Source: a virus | Direction: 5' to 3' (one strand) | DNA: 57,742 nt | IMG/VR virus record: IMGVR_UViG_3300032246_001167 | Coordinates: 1 to 57,742 of that record | Part shown: piece by piece, positions 39,284 through 48,432 of the stretch | Layout of the letters: each line of letters opens with the position of its first letter | How positions within the stretch are numbered: position 1 is the first letter of the stretch | Notes under the pieces: generated by a model | Told to the model about the DNA's origin: nothing | Database searches by the model: none | Seen by the model: only the letters and a program-made list of their open reading frames with translations | Translations under genes and position numbers: made by a program

Positions 39284-40820
39284 TCTGTTTGAGCTCTTGC
39301 AGAGTCTCCCTGAGGACAAACTTCTCAAGGTGATCGATGCCATGCCGGAAGGGCAGAGGGAGCATTTATTAGAGATTGCTGATGAGTACGCTAACTCTGT
39401 TAAGCGGGAGAAGGGTCAGCAAGACTTTATGGTCTTTGTTAAGACCATGTGGCCCAACTTCATCTCCGGTCGACATCATGGTGTGATGGCCAAGGCTTTT
39501 GAGCGTGTAGCTAAGGGTGAGCTTAAGAGGCTAATCATCAACATGCCTCCTAGACATACCAAGTCGGAGTTTGCTTCTTATCTTTTACCGGCTTGGTTTT
39601 TGGGTAAGTACCCGGATAAAAAGATCATTCAGTGTTCTAACACGGCAGAACTAGCCGTGGGTTTTGGTCGCAAGGTTAGAAACCTTGTGGATGGGGAGAC
39701 CTATGCAAAGATCTTTCCTAACGTAGCGCTTAGAACAGACTCCAAAGCGGCAGGACGATGGTCGACCAATAGAAATGGCGAGTATTTCGCTATTGGGACG
39801 GGTGGTGCGGTGACAGGTAAAGGCGCCGACCTATTGATTATTGACGATCCACATAGTGAACAAGAAGCAACCCTGGCTGAAACAAGCCCGGAAATCTACG
39901 ACAAGGTGTATGAATGGTTCACTTCTGGTCCACGGCAGCGTTTACAGCCTGGTGGCTCTATCATTATTGTGCAAACGCGCTGGTCAAAAAGGGATTTGAC
40001 CGGCCAAGTCTTAAAAGCCTCTGCCCAAAGAGGTGGAGACGAGTGGGAAGTCATTGAATTTCCTGCAATTTTGCCCTCAGATAACCCATTGTGGCCGGAG
40101 TTTTGGAGCAAAAAAGAATTACAGGCTCTTAAGGATGAACTGCCCAACTCCAAATGGATGGCGCAGTACCAGCAAAACCCAACTTCTGACTCATCGGCTA
40201 TTGTTAAAAGAGAATGGTGGCAGGAATGGGATCATCCCCATCCTCCGCCGTGTGAGTTTGTCTTGATGGCAGCCGATACGGCTTATGAAGCACACAATAA
40301 GGCTGACTATTCGGCCTTTACGGTGTGGGGTGTGTTCTATCAAGCTGATGATAATGGGATAGAACAAGCAAATATCATCCTTTTGAACGCTGAAAGAGAC
40401 CGTATTGAGTTCCCTGAGCTTAAAAGAAAGACCTTGGAGCTATATAAAGAGTGGGATCCTGACGCGGTGATGATTGAAAAGAAAGCCTCGGGTGGTCCTT
40501 TGATCTATGAACTAAGGGCTATGGGCATACCAGTCCAAGAATTCACCCCAGTGAGAGGTAAAGCAGGTCAGAGTAACGACAAGATCGCCCGATTGAACGC
40601 TGTTTCAGACATCTTTGCCTCGGGGAGGGTGTGGGCGCCTAACACCCAGTGGGCAGAAGAGGTCATTGATGAAGTTGCCAGCTTTCCAGCTGGAGAACAT
40701 GATGACTACGTAGATACTGTATCTTTGGCGCTCATGCGATTTAGACGGGGCGGGTTCATTCGTACGACCCTGGACGAGGAAGACGAGCCGGTGTATCAGA
40801 GAAAACGCGAGTATTACTAA
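39276..40820 (+). CDS. terL: Terminase large subunit (514 aa)
   Basis: The packaging motor ATPase-nuclease. The variant Walker A is MPPRHTKSEFAS (about residues 90-101) and Walker B is LLIIDDPHSEQE (about 186-197); VQTRWSKRDLTGQV follows as the coupling region. The C-terminal RNase H-like nuclease shows Asp in LMAADTAYE, MIEKKASGGPLIYE and HDDYVDTVSLALMRF. The start is TTG at 39276 with AAGGA upstream. It heads the head-morphogenesis genes. Confidence 0.95.
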   Translation: MSDLFELLQSLPEDKLLKVIDAMPEGQREHLLEIADEYANSVKREKGQQDFMVFVKTMWPNFISGRHHGVMAKAFERVAKGELKRLIINMPPRHTKSEFASYLLPAWFLGKYPDKKIIQCSNTAELAVGFGRKVRNLVDGETYAKIFPNVALRTDSKAAGRWSTNRNGEYFAIGTGGAVTGKGADLLIIDDPHSEQEATLAETSPEIYDKVYEWFTSGPRQRLQPGGSIIIVQTRWSKRDLTGQVLKASAQRGGDEWEVIEFPAILPSDNPLWPEFWSKKELQALKDELPNSKWMAQYQQNPTSDSSAIVKREWWQEWDHPHPPPCEFVLMAADTAYEAHNKADYSAFTVWGVFYQADDNGIEQANIILLNAERDRIEFPELKRKTLELYKEWDPDAVMIEKKASGGPLIYELRAMGIPVQEFTPVRGKAGQSNDKIARLNAVSDIFASGRVWAPNTQWAEEVIDEVASFPAGEHDDYVDTVSLALMRFRRGGFIRTTLDEEDEPVYQRKREYY

Positions 40821-40829
40821 GGACAAGCC

Positions 40830-43316
40830 ATGGCAATCGAAAAAAGCCTTTATGCGGCACCGCAGGGTATTGAAGAGCTAGCCGTTCCCGATATTCAGAT
40901 TGAGATCGAAGATCCTGAAGCGGTCAGGATTGGCATTGATGGGATGGAGATGGAGATCCGACCTCAAGAGCCTGAGTTCAGCGCTAACCTGGCTGAAGAC
41001 ATGGGCGAGCAAGAGCTCCATATGATCGCGGGAGACCTTCTTGGCGAGTTTGAAGAAGACGTCTCCTCCCGTAGAGATTGGATGCAGACCTATGTAGATG
41101 GCCTTGAGCTGCTAGGTCTTAAGATCGAAGAGCGCGCAGAACCATGGGAAGGGGCGTGTGGTGTTTACCACCCCATGTTGTCTGAAGCCCTGGTTAAGTT
41201 CCAATCTGAAACCATGATGGCTACCTTTCCGGCCGCTGGTCCGGTTAGAACCAAAATCATTGGTAAAGAGACCCCAGATAAGAAGCAGTCAGCCATTCGT
41301 GTTCAAGACGACATGAACTACCAGCTGACAGAAGTGATGAGGGAGTACCGCCCCGAGCATGAAAGAATGCTGTGGGGCCTGGGCCTTTCCGGCAACGCGT
41401 TTAAGAAAGTCTATTACGACCCGTCGTTTGAACGTCAGGTCTCAGTCTTTGTGCCGGCTGAAGATATGGTTGTGCCCTATGGCGCGGCCAATCTTGAGAC
41501 CTCGCCACGTGTGACGCACGTCATGCGCAAAACGGAGAACGAGCTCAAAAAGCTACAAGTAGCAGGTTTTTATCGTGATATCGACCTCGGCGCGCCAGAC
41601 AACATGCTGGACGAGGTTGAGAAGAAGATTGCTGAGAAGCTGGGTTTTAGAGCAACTTCTGACGATCGCTACAAGATCCTTGAAATGCACGTGGATCTGG
41701 ACCTTCCGGGTTTTGAACATACTGATAAAGATGGTGAGCCCACAGGGATTGCTCTTCCTTATGTAGTAACGATTGAAAAGGGCACCCAGCGTATTCTGGC
41801 TATTCGTCGGAACTGGGAAGAGGGAGACCCCACTCACTGTAAGCGCCAGCACTTTGTGCACTACGGTTATGTGCCTGGTTTTGGCTTCTACTACTTTGGC
41901 CTGATTCATCTTCTTGGCGCGTTTGCCAAGAGTGGAACATCGTTAATCCGTCAGCTTGTAGATGCGGGGACGCTATCTAACCTACCTGGTGGTTTTAAAA
42001 CCCGTGGTATGCGGGTTAAAGGGGACGACACCCCGATCTCTCCGGGCGAATGGCGAGATGTAGACGTTCCCTCGGGGACTTTGCGGGACAACCTACTGCC
42101 GCTTCCTTATAAGGAGCCAAGCCAAGTCCTGGCTGCTTTGATGGACAAGATTGTTGAAGAAGGTCGACGGGCTGCTAACTCGACCGATCTTCAGATCAGT
42201 GACATGTCCTCTCAAGCTCCTGTAGGAACAACCCTAGCAATTCTTGAGCGCACGCTGAAGAACATGTCGGCTATCCAAGCGCGTGTTCATTACTCAATGA
42301 AGCAAGAATTGGGCCTCCTCAAGGAGATCATTGCTTCATACACCCCGCCGGATTATTCGTATGAGCCGGATGTTGGGACGCGCTTTGCCAAGCGATCGGA
42401 CTATGACGATGTAGATGTCATCCCTGTATCTGACCCCAACGCTGCGACTATGGCGCAGAAGATTGTTCAGATGCAGGCTGTTTTTCAAATGGCTCAGTCC
42501 AATCCTCAGATCTTCAACATGCCGCTACTCAATCGGCAGATGTTGGATGTGATGGGGATTAAGGATGCAGAGAAGCTTGTCCCCATGGAAGAGGACATGC
42601 GGCCGGTTGATCCTGTGACTGAAAACCAAAACATCATCATGATGAAGCCGGTTAAAGCGTTTATTAACCAAGACCACCAGGCTCATATCATTGTTCACAT
42701 GTCAGCTATGCAGGACCCCAAGCTTCAGCAGCTGATGCAGAACAACCCGCAAGCCCAACAACTTCAGTCATCCATGATGGCGCATATCGCAGAGCACGTA
42801 GCTTTTGCTTACCGCCGGCAGATTGAAGAACAGCTTGGCATGCCCCTTCCACCTGAAAAGGATGAAAGCGGCGACACCAATTATATGGACCCGCAGATCG
42901 AGGCTCGATTGTCACCCTTGTTGGCCCAAGCCGCGCAAAGGCTCTTGGCCAAGAACTCACAAGAGGTTTCCCAACAGGCTGCCCAACAGCAAGCCCAGGA
43001 TCCTCTGGTTCAGATGCAGCAACAAGAGCTGCAGATCAAGATGCAAGAAGCCCAGCGCAAAGCCCAGAAAGATCAGATGGATGCGCAACTTAAGTCGGAG
43101 CAGCTTCAGATTGAGCGCGAGCGCATCCAATCCCAAGCTGAAACTGAAGACAAGCGGACTCGTGTTGATGCAATGAAGTCAGTTGCCAAGATGCGCAACG
43201 ACCGGGCTAGCGAAATGGAGCAGTTGAGCATTGATGTCTTGAAGCACCTATCAGACAAGCACCATGCCGACCAAGATCGATTACAACGTGAGCGCTTTCA
43301 AAACAGGGGTGAGTGA
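40830..43316 (+). CDS. Portal protein (828 aa)
   Basis: A large portal of the podovirus type. The acidic N-terminus is followed by WEGACGVYHPMLSEALVKFQ, RPEHERMLWGLGLSGNAFKK and VFVPAEDMVVPYGAANLE, blocks typical of portals that place the ring at a capsid vertex. The last 180 residues are Gln-rich helix/coiled coil (QMQQQELQIKMQEAQRKAQK), comparable with the barrel extension of P22 portal. It follows terminase by 9 bp. Confidence 0.88.
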   Translation: MAIEKSLYAAPQGIEELAVPDIQIEIEDPEAVRIGIDGMEMEIRPQEPEFSANLAEDMGEQELHMIAGDLLGEFEEDVSSRRDWMQTYVDGLELLGLKIEERAEPWEGACGVYHPMLSEALVKFQSETMMATFPAAGPVRTKIIGKETPDKKQSAIRVQDDMNYQLTEVMREYRPEHERMLWGLGLSGNAFKKVYYDPSFERQVSVFVPAEDMVVPYGAANLETSPRVTHVMRKTENELKKLQVAGFYRDIDLGAPDNMLDEVEKKIAEKLGFRATSDDRYKILEMHVDLDLPGFEHTDKDGEPTGIALPYVVTIEKGTQRILAIRRNWEEGDPTHCKRQHFVHYGYVPGFGFYYFGLIHLLGAFAKSGTSLIRQLVDAGTLSNLPGGFKTRGMRVKGDDTPISPGEWRDVDVPSGTLRDNLLPLPYKEPSQVLAALMDKIVEEGRRAANSTDLQISDMSSQAPVGTTLAILERTLKNMSAIQARVHYSMKQELGLLKEIIASYTPPDYSYEPDVGTRFAKRSDYDDVDVIPVSDPNAATMAQKIVQMQAVFQMAQSNPQIFNMPLLNRQMLDVMGIKDAEKLVPMEEDMRPVDPVTENQNIIMMKPVKAFINQDHQAHIIVHMSAMQDPKLQQLMQNNPQAQQLQSSMMAHIAEHVAFAYRRQIEEQLGMPLPPEKDESGDTNYMDPQIEARLSPLLAQAAQRLLAKNSQEVSQQAAQQQAQDPLVQMQQQELQIKMQEAQRKAQKDQMDAQLKSEQLQIERERIQSQAETEDKRTRVDAMKSVAKMRNDRASEMEQLSIDVLKHLSDKHHADQDRLQRERFQNRGE

Positions 43317-43507
43317 TGGACCGTAACTTTGAATACCTAATTAGCGCTTACCAAGACCGCATCAAAATGCTGTCAGAGGCTATTTCGTTAGGTAATTGCA
43401 CGTCTTACGAAGAGTACAAGTTTGCATGTGGCCAAATTCGGGGTCTTGAGGCTGCGTGTGGAATTATCCAAGACCTCGCATCTAATCTGGAGAATGCGGA
43501 TGACTGA
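43316..43507 (+). CDS. Small conserved head-region protein (63 aa)
   Basis: ATG at 43316 overlaps the portal stop (TGATG) and follows AGGGGTGA at good spacing. The helical product (EYLISAYQDRIKMLSEAISL, then YKFACGQIRGLEAACGIIQD) recurs between portal and scaffold in related phages as I recall. Function unknown. Confidence 0.65.
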   Translation: MDRNFEYLISAYQDRIKMLSEAISLGNCTSYEEYKFACGQIRGLEAACGIIQDLASNLENADD

Positions 43508-43922
43508 TAGCATCCTGCTGGCTACAAACGCCAGCAACCCCGAAGTTGTGGGGGCCTATAGCTTTACAGCTACAAGTGAAGACAAGGCAAAACAACTCCC
43601 CCGGCCTAGTGGTTACCGGATCCTTTGCGCTATTCCTGAGATTGACAAAGAGTTTGAGGAAAGTGGTTTGGTCAAAGCAGACCTGACCATTCGCAATGAG
43701 GAGCTGATGACCACGGTGTTGTTTGTCGTCGACCTAGGTCCTGATTGCTATAAGGACGAGAAAAGGTTTCCGACGGGTCCGTGGTGCAAACAGGGCGATT
43801 TTGTATTAGTCCGTCCGCACGCCGGCTCAAGGCTGGTGATCCATGGCCGCGAATTCAGGATCATTAACGATGACTCCGTAGAAGGAGTTGTTGATGACCC
43901 GCGCGGTATCAAACGCAAATAA
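43500..43922 (+). CDS. GroES/Cpn10-like co-chaperonin (140 aa)
   Basis: Follows the Cpn10 plan: PRPSGYRILCAIPEID as first strand, LVKADLTIRNEEL as mobile-loop region, VLFVVDLGPDCYKDEKRF ('vGpG' turn), WCKQGDFVLVRPHAGSRLVI ('vGD.Vlf...G..v') and GREFRIINDDSVEGVV ('y.i...ddI.av'). Phages such as T4 (gp31) encode a GroES replacement to fold their capsid protein; the position between portal and scaffold supports the same role. ATG at 43500 has GGAG seven bases upstream. Confidence 0.75.
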   Translation: MTDSILLATNASNPEVVGAYSFTATSEDKAKQLPRPSGYRILCAIPEIDKEFEESGLVKADLTIRNEELMTTVLFVVDLGPDCYKDEKRFPTGPWCKQGDFVLVRPHAGSRLVIHGREFRIINDDSVEGVVDDPRGIKRK

Positions 43923-43934
43923 GGAGCAGACAAG

Positions 43935-44855
43935 ATGCCTCAAATGGACGTTGAAGAATTTAAGTTCCCCGATGAACAAGAGCGATCTTCTATTGAGATC
44001 GAGATCGAGGACGACACCCCCAATGATGACCGGGGCCGTGAGCCTATGCCGCGCTCGCTTGTGGAAGAGCTGGAGCGCGACGAGCTAGACCAGTACGACG
44101 ATGTCGTAAAGGAGAAGCTCAAGCAGATGCGCAAGGTGTGGCACGACGAGCGTCGCGAGAAAGAGGCTGCGCTCCGTGAGCACAATGAGGCTCTATCTTT
44201 GGCCCAGCAGCTTGTTGAAGAAAACAAGCGGATGAAAAACATCCTGTCTGTTGGTGAAAAGGAATATGTCAGCACGATTCAAAGCAACGCCAATATGGAA
44301 CTGGATATGGCGAAGCGTGCTTATAAAGAGGCATACGATTCGGGCGACAGCGACAAACTTGTAGAAGCCCAGCAGGCCATGCAGGCTGCTAATTTGAAAC
44401 TGATGCAGGCAAACAGTTTCAGGATCCCCTCTTTACAAGAGCAAGAATTCGCAGTACAACAACAGCCACAGTATCAACCGCCCCCGCGCGTTGACCGTAA
44501 AGCTGAAGCGTGGCAAGAGCGCAATCAGTGGTTTGGACGCAATAAGGGAATGACGGCATATGCCCTTGGCTTGCACGAAGAGCTTAGGGATAGTGGCGTA
44601 CCGGTTGGTTCTGATGAGTATTACAACGCACTGGACAGAACAATGCGTTCACGTTTCTCCGAGGAATTTGGAGAAGACGAGCAAGGCCAGCAGTCCCGTT
44701 CAAAACCGGCAACTGTGGTAGCTCCCGCAACTCGCAGCACGGCCCCCAAGAAGGTCAGGCTGAAGCAGAGCCAGCTTACTTTGATTAAGAAGCTGAACAT
44801 CACACCTGAACAATATGTCAGGGAGTTTTTGAAGACGGAGACACAAAATGGCTGA
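43935..44855 (+). CDS. Scaffolding-like protein (306 aa)
   Basis: Acidic N-terminus (SSIEIEIEDDTPNDDRG), a long coiled-coil helix (EKLKQMRKVWHDERREKEAA), a Gln/Pro linker and a basic C-terminal helix (KKVRLKQSQLTLIKKLNITP). This acidic-helical-basic design and its place before the capsid gene are typical of scaffolds that drive procapsid assembly through a basic tail. No sequence motif proves it. Confidence 0.7.
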   Translation: MPQMDVEEFKFPDEQERSSIEIEIEDDTPNDDRGREPMPRSLVEELERDELDQYDDVVKEKLKQMRKVWHDERREKEAALREHNEALSLAQQLVEENKRMKNILSVGEKEYVSTIQSNANMELDMAKRAYKEAYDSGDSDKLVEAQQAMQAANLKLMQANSFRIPSLQEQEFAVQQQPQYQPPPRVDRKAEAWQERNQWFGRNKGMTAYALGLHEELRDSGVPVGSDEYYNALDRTMRSRFSEEFGEDEQGQQSRSKPATVVAPATRSTAPKKVRLKQSQLTLIKKLNITPEQYVREFLKTETQNG

Positions 44856-45294
44856 AACTAGAATTGCTCGTGAAATTGAAACCCGCGCAGCTCAAGAGCG
44901 CCCCAAGCAGTGGATGCCCCCTGAATTGCTGCCGGAACCGGATCGTCAGCCTGGTTATGCCTATCGCTGGATCCGTGTTGCCACTCTCAATACCGCTGAC
45001 CCGCGCAACCTATCGGCCAAGCTCCGTGAAGGTTGGGAGCCGGTCACTATTGAGGAACAACCGAAATTTCAACTGCTAGTCGATCCGTCGTCCCGTTATA
45101 AGGACAACATTGAGATCGGCGGGTTGTTGCTCTGCAAGACGCCTGTGGAGTTTGTTGAACAACGTAATGATTACGTGAATAAGCAGACTCAAGCGCAGAC
45201 GGAAGCTGTGGACAACAACTTGATGCGTCAAAGTGACCCGCGCATGCCGCTCTTCAAAGAGCGCAAGTCGTCGACGTCCTTTGGCAAAGGTTAA
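44848..45294 (+). CDS. Conserved head-region protein (148 aa)
   Basis: Contains QWMPPELLPEPDRQPGYAYR, WIRVATLNTADPRNLSAKLR and REGWEPVTIEEQPKFQLL, a signature I recall in podovirus-like genomes between scaffold and capsid. The C-terminus is charged (RQSDPRMPLFKERKSS). Possibly a second scaffold or head-maturation factor. Overlaps the scaffold gene by 8 bp. Confidence 0.6.
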   Translation: MAETRIAREIETRAAQERPKQWMPPELLPEPDRQPGYAYRWIRVATLNTADPRNLSAKLREGWEPVTIEEQPKFQLLVDPSSRYKDNIEIGGLLLCKTPVEFVEQRNDYVNKQTQAQTEAVDNNLMRQSDPRMPLFKERKSSTSFGKG

Positions 45295-45315
45295 ATATAA
45301 TTTAAGGAGCTATAA

Positions 45316-46197
45316 ATGGCTTATCCGACTGTTTCTGCCCCGTATGGGTTTAAGCCAGTCAACCGTCTTGACGGTTTGCCGTATGCTGGCGCTACCCGCA
45401 AGCTACCGATTGAGTACAACTACAGCCAAAACATTTTCTATGGTGACGTAGTTCAAATCTCTAGCGGTACTGTTGTTCGTTCGTCGATGTCCGCCGCTTC
45501 GTCGCCGGGCACCGCTGTTGCCGGTACCATCGGTGTTTTCTTGGGTTGCTCGTACACCAGCCCGACCACTGGTCAAAAGCTGTTTGCCCAGTACTATCCC
45601 GCCAGCACCGCCGCTAACGATATTGAAGCTATCGTTGTGGATGACCCCCGCGCTCTGATGAAGGTCGTGGTTACGACCCAAGGCACCTCGCTGGCTAACA
45701 CCAGCACCACCGTTGGTTATCTGAACCCGTACTACATCGGCTCTAACCTGTATATGGTTGGTGGCGCTGGCGGCGTTACTGGTAGCACGACCACCGGTAA
45801 CTCGGCCCAATCGGTTTCGGGCGCTGTGGTTACCTCGGGTACTTCGGGTGCTGGTGACCGCGTAACTTCGGCTCTGCCGTGGCGCATGGTTGGTGTTGTT
45901 ACTGACACCGCTTATACCCTGAGCGGTACCGGTAGCACTTCGGGTTCATCGACTACTGTGACCCTGACCGCCGCTGTTACTGGCCTGACTCCGGGTATGC
46001 AGTTGATTTGCCCGACCGGCACCGGCACTCTGGCTGGCCAATACGCAACCGTCATTAACGTGTCTACCACCACGCTGACTCTGGACGCCGCAGTTACTCT
46101 GGCAGCTAGTTCGGTTCTGTCGTTTGTTGGCTACCCCGAAGTTCTGGTTGCTTGGAACGGCAGCTTCCATAGCTATTTCAACACCACTGGCGTCTAA
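45316..46197 (+). CDS. Head decoration-like structural protein (293 aa)
   Basis: Begins MAYPTVSAPYGFKPVNRLDG and is beta-rich with long Ser/Thr/Gly stretches. SALPWRMVGVVTDTAYTLSG, then GSTTVTL-like strands, suggests an Ig-like insertion before the final FVGYPEVLVAWNGSFHSYFN. Placement directly before the major capsid gene and codon usage typical of abundant proteins support a capsid decoration role. The ribosome site is AAGGAGC. Confidence 0.6.
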   Translation: MAYPTVSAPYGFKPVNRLDGLPYAGATRKLPIEYNYSQNIFYGDVVQISSGTVVRSSMSAASSPGTAVAGTIGVFLGCSYTSPTTGQKLFAQYYPASTAANDIEAIVVDDPRALMKVVVTTQGTSLANTSTTVGYLNPYYIGSNLYMVGGAGGVTGSTTTGNSAQSVSGAVVTSGTSGAGDRVTSALPWRMVGVVTDTAYTLSGTGSTSGSSTTVTLTAAVTGLTPGMQLICPTGTGTLAGQYATVINVSTTTLTLDAAVTLAASSVLSFVGYPEVLVAWNGSFHSYFNTTGV

Positions 46198-46208
46198 GGA
46201 GATAAATC

Positions 46209-47120
46209 ATGGCAATTTCTCGTGCCCAGCTACTGAAAGAACTCCTGCCAGGTCTGAACGCTTTGTTTGGTCTGGAATACGCCCGTTACGGCGAGGAGCA
46301 CAAAGAGATCTACGAAACCGAAACCTCGGAACGTAGCTTTGAAGAAGAAACCAAGCTGTCGGGCTTCTCGGCCGCGCCGGTCAAGAACGAAGGCACTGCC
46401 ATTCGTTATGACAACGCGCAAGAAGCTTGGACCGCACGCTATAACCACGAAACCATCGCTTTGGGTTTCTCGCTGACTGAAGAAGCCATTGAGGACAACC
46501 TCTATGACTCGCTGTCGGCTCGTTACACCAAGGCCCTGGCTCGTGCTATGGCGTACACCAAGCAAGTGAAGGCAGCTGCTGTTATCAACAACGGCTTTAA
46601 CAGTGCTTATGTTGGCGGTGACGGCGTTGCGCTGTTCTCGACCGCTCACCCGCTGGTCTCGGGTGGCACCAACAGCAACACCCCGGCAGTCGCTGCTGAC
46701 CTGAATGAAACGTCACTTGAAGCGGCTGTCATTCAGATCGCTGCGTGGACCGATGAACGTGGCCTTCTGATCGCTGCTAAGCCCAAGAAGTTGGTCGTCC
46801 CGCCTGCTCTGCAGTTCGTTGCTACTCGTCTGTTGGAAACCGAACTCCGTGTTTCGACCGCTGACAACGATATCAACGCGTTGAAGAACAACGGTTCGAT
46901 CCCGGAAGGCTATACGATCAACCACTTCCTGACCGACACGAACGGCTGGTATTTGACCACCGACGTTCCGAACGGCATGAAGCACTTTGAGCGTACACCG
47001 CTGCAAAACAGCATGGACGGTGACTTCGATACGGGCAACGTCCGTTACAAGTCGCGCGAGCGTTATTCGTTCGGCTGGTCGGATCCGCTGGGCATGTTCG
47101 GTTCGCCGGGCGCTTCGTAA
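46209..47120 (+). CDS. Major capsid protein, Mu gpT-like (303 aa)
   Basis: Matches the Mu-like major head subunit family in order and length: ALFGLEYARYGEEHKEIYET, then FEEETKLSGFSAAPVKNEGT, LGFSLTEEAIEDNLYDSLSA, LFSTAHPLVSGGT, KPKKLVVPPALQFVATRLLE and a C-terminal SRERYSFGWSDPLGMFGS. An HK97-type fold is expected. Codons are uniform and GC-ending (ctg, gcc, acc), as expected for high expression. AAGGAG lies before ATG, and a tandem terminator follows. Confidence 0.88.
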   Translation: MAISRAQLLKELLPGLNALFGLEYARYGEEHKEIYETETSERSFEEETKLSGFSAAPVKNEGTAIRYDNAQEAWTARYNHETIALGFSLTEEAIEDNLYDSLSARYTKALARAMAYTKQVKAAAVINNGFNSAYVGGDGVALFSTAHPLVSGGTNSNTPAVAADLNETSLEAAVIQIAAWTDERGLLIAAKPKKLVVPPALQFVATRLLETELRVSTADNDINALKNNGSIPEGYTINHFLTDTNGWYLTTDVPNGMKHFERTPLQNSMDGDFDTGNVRYKSRERYSFGWSDPLGMFGSPGAS

Positions 47121-47121
47121 G

Positions 47122-47150
47122 GAGAGGGGGCTTCGGCCCCCTTTTCTTTT
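47122..47150 (+). terminator. Strong intrinsic terminator after the capsid gene
   Basis: GGGGGC and GCCCCC flank a TTCG tetraloop (47126-47141), then TTTTCTTTT. It would limit transcription beyond the capsid gene. Confidence 0.93.
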
Positions 47151-47155
47151 GTACC

Positions 47156-47192
47156 CCTAGGTGTATGATTCATGCACGTCTAGGATTTTTTT
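47156..47192 (+). terminator. Second, tandem terminator-like hairpin
   Basis: CCTAG pairs with CTAGG and GTGTATG with CATGCAC (one G-U pair) around ATT, leaving a bulged GT; A and seven T follow. Twelve paired bases plus a T-run fit a second terminator directly behind the first. Confidence 0.7.
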
Positions 47193-47193
47193 A

Positions 47194-47248
47194 ACTCTAT
47201 CGACTGGCCTAGCAGACGTTGTGGAGACGATAGAGTGAGTGCCACAAC
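47194..47248 (+). promoter_or_regulatory. Possible pseudoknot / alternative hairpins in a 5' leader
   Basis: ACTCTATCG (47194-47202) pairs with CGATAGAGT (47228-47236). GTTGTGG (47218-47224), inside that loop, pairs with CCACAAC (47242-47248). The two helices interlock as an H-type pseudoknot or exclude each other. The second helix ends three bases before the CGGAG ribosome site of the gene at 47261. Confidence 0.6.
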
Positions 47249-47260
47249 ACGGAGATGTAA

Positions 47261-47626
47261 ATGGCTAATACTACGTTTAATGGACCAGTTCGTTCGCAGA
47301 ACGGCTTCCAAACTGTTTCTATTGACTCGACCACTGGCGCAGTCACCACCACTTCGACCATCGGCGCTGCAACTTCTGTCACCACCCTGACTGCTACCGG
47401 CAACATTACCGCCGATTCGACTCAAGCTGTTGTTGCTGGCGGCACCGCTGCATTCCTTGCAACCACTACCGCTGGTCTGGGCATCTATGTGGGTTCGGGC
47501 GCACCGACCGTGTCGGCTGCTCAAGGCTCGCTGTATATCCGCACTGACGGCTCTTCGACTAGCACCCGCCTGTATGTAAATACGAACGGTTCTACGACTT
47601 GGACTAACGTTACCACCGCAGCCTAA
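47261..47626 (+). CDS. Small capsid-associated fibre-like protein (121 aa)
   Basis: Begins NTTFNGPVRSQNGFQTVSID, then Thr/Ser/Gly-rich strands, and ends QGSLYIRTDGSSTSTRLYVN, then TWTNVTTAA. This N-to-C pattern is common in small phage fibre or decoration proteins. It has its own structured leader after a tandem terminator, so its level may be set separately from capsid. Confidence 0.6.
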   Translation: MANTTFNGPVRSQNGFQTVSIDSTTGAVTTTSTIGAATSVTTLTATGNITADSTQAVVAGGTAAFLATTTAGLGIYVGSGAPTVSAAQGSLYIRTDGSSTSTRLYVNTNGSTTWTNVTTAA

Positions 47627-47638
47627 TAGGAGTGCGTC

Positions 47639-48430
47639 ATGGCGAATATTGGAACTTGGCGGTCTATAACCCAAGTGGGGACGTACGAGCCGTTTGAATT
47701 GCAAGTAAGCCGTGGACAAGTTAATGGGCACACACCGGTATTTGTGTCTGGTTTTAATACAACTGTTGGCACTTCATATGAAACTGTATGGAGTGAGAGT
47801 ACGGTTTATGCGTACCCAGCAAGCGCGGTTGCAATAAAAGTTTCGAGTTCAGACGCAAACGATACTGCGGCTGGAACTGGTGCAAGAACTGTCACTGTTT
47901 ACGGTCTTGATGGCAGTTACAACCAAATCAATGAAACAGTTTCATTGAATGGCCAGACCGCTGTTACTACTACTGCTACTTTTTTGCGTGTATTGCATTT
48001 AATGGTCAATACAGCGGGTTCTGGCGGTGCGGCGGCTGGGAATATTTACGCGGGGGTTGGGGCGGTAACGACAGGCAAACCTGCTACTGTATATGGTGTT
48101 TATACCGCTGATGGCGGCGCAACGGCTTGTATTTACACCGTTCCTGCTGGATATACGGGTTACATTTTTGATTTTCTTTGTTCTTCCGGTGTTTCTGCGG
48201 TCGCTAATGCATATACAAACATTGTTTTGTACACTAGGCCGTTGGGCGGGGTTTTTGACAACACAATTCAAGGCAGATGCGCAAACGGCGGTTCTTTTAC
48301 CATCCCGTTGAATTACCCGATAGGTTTTACGGAAAAAACAGACATCGAAGTCCGGGCAAGCGCCACATCGTCTGCAAACGTTACTGCTAACTTTAGTATC
48401 GTACTTATCCAAAACAACATTACTACTTAA
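47639..48430 (+). CDS. Virion structural protein, beta-rich (263 aa)
   Basis: Begins NIGTWRSITQVGTYEPFELQ; rich in Thr, Val, Gly and Ala with beta-sandwich periodicity. TADGGATACIYTVPAGYTGY and EVRASATSSANVTANFSIVL are recognisable from structural proteins in environmental phages as I recall. The precise location in the particle is unknown. Confidence 0.55.
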   Translation: MANIGTWRSITQVGTYEPFELQVSRGQVNGHTPVFVSGFNTTVGTSYETVWSESTVYAYPASAVAIKVSSSDANDTAAGTGARTVTVYGLDGSYNQINETVSLNGQTAVTTTATFLRVLHLMVNTAGSGGAAAGNIYAGVGAVTTGKPATVYGVYTADGGATACIYTVPAGYTGYIFDFLCSSGVSAVANAYTNIVLYTRPLGGVFDNTIQGRCANGGSFTIPLNYPIGFTEKTDIEVRASATSSANVTANFSIVLIQNNITT

Positions 48431-48432
48431 TC

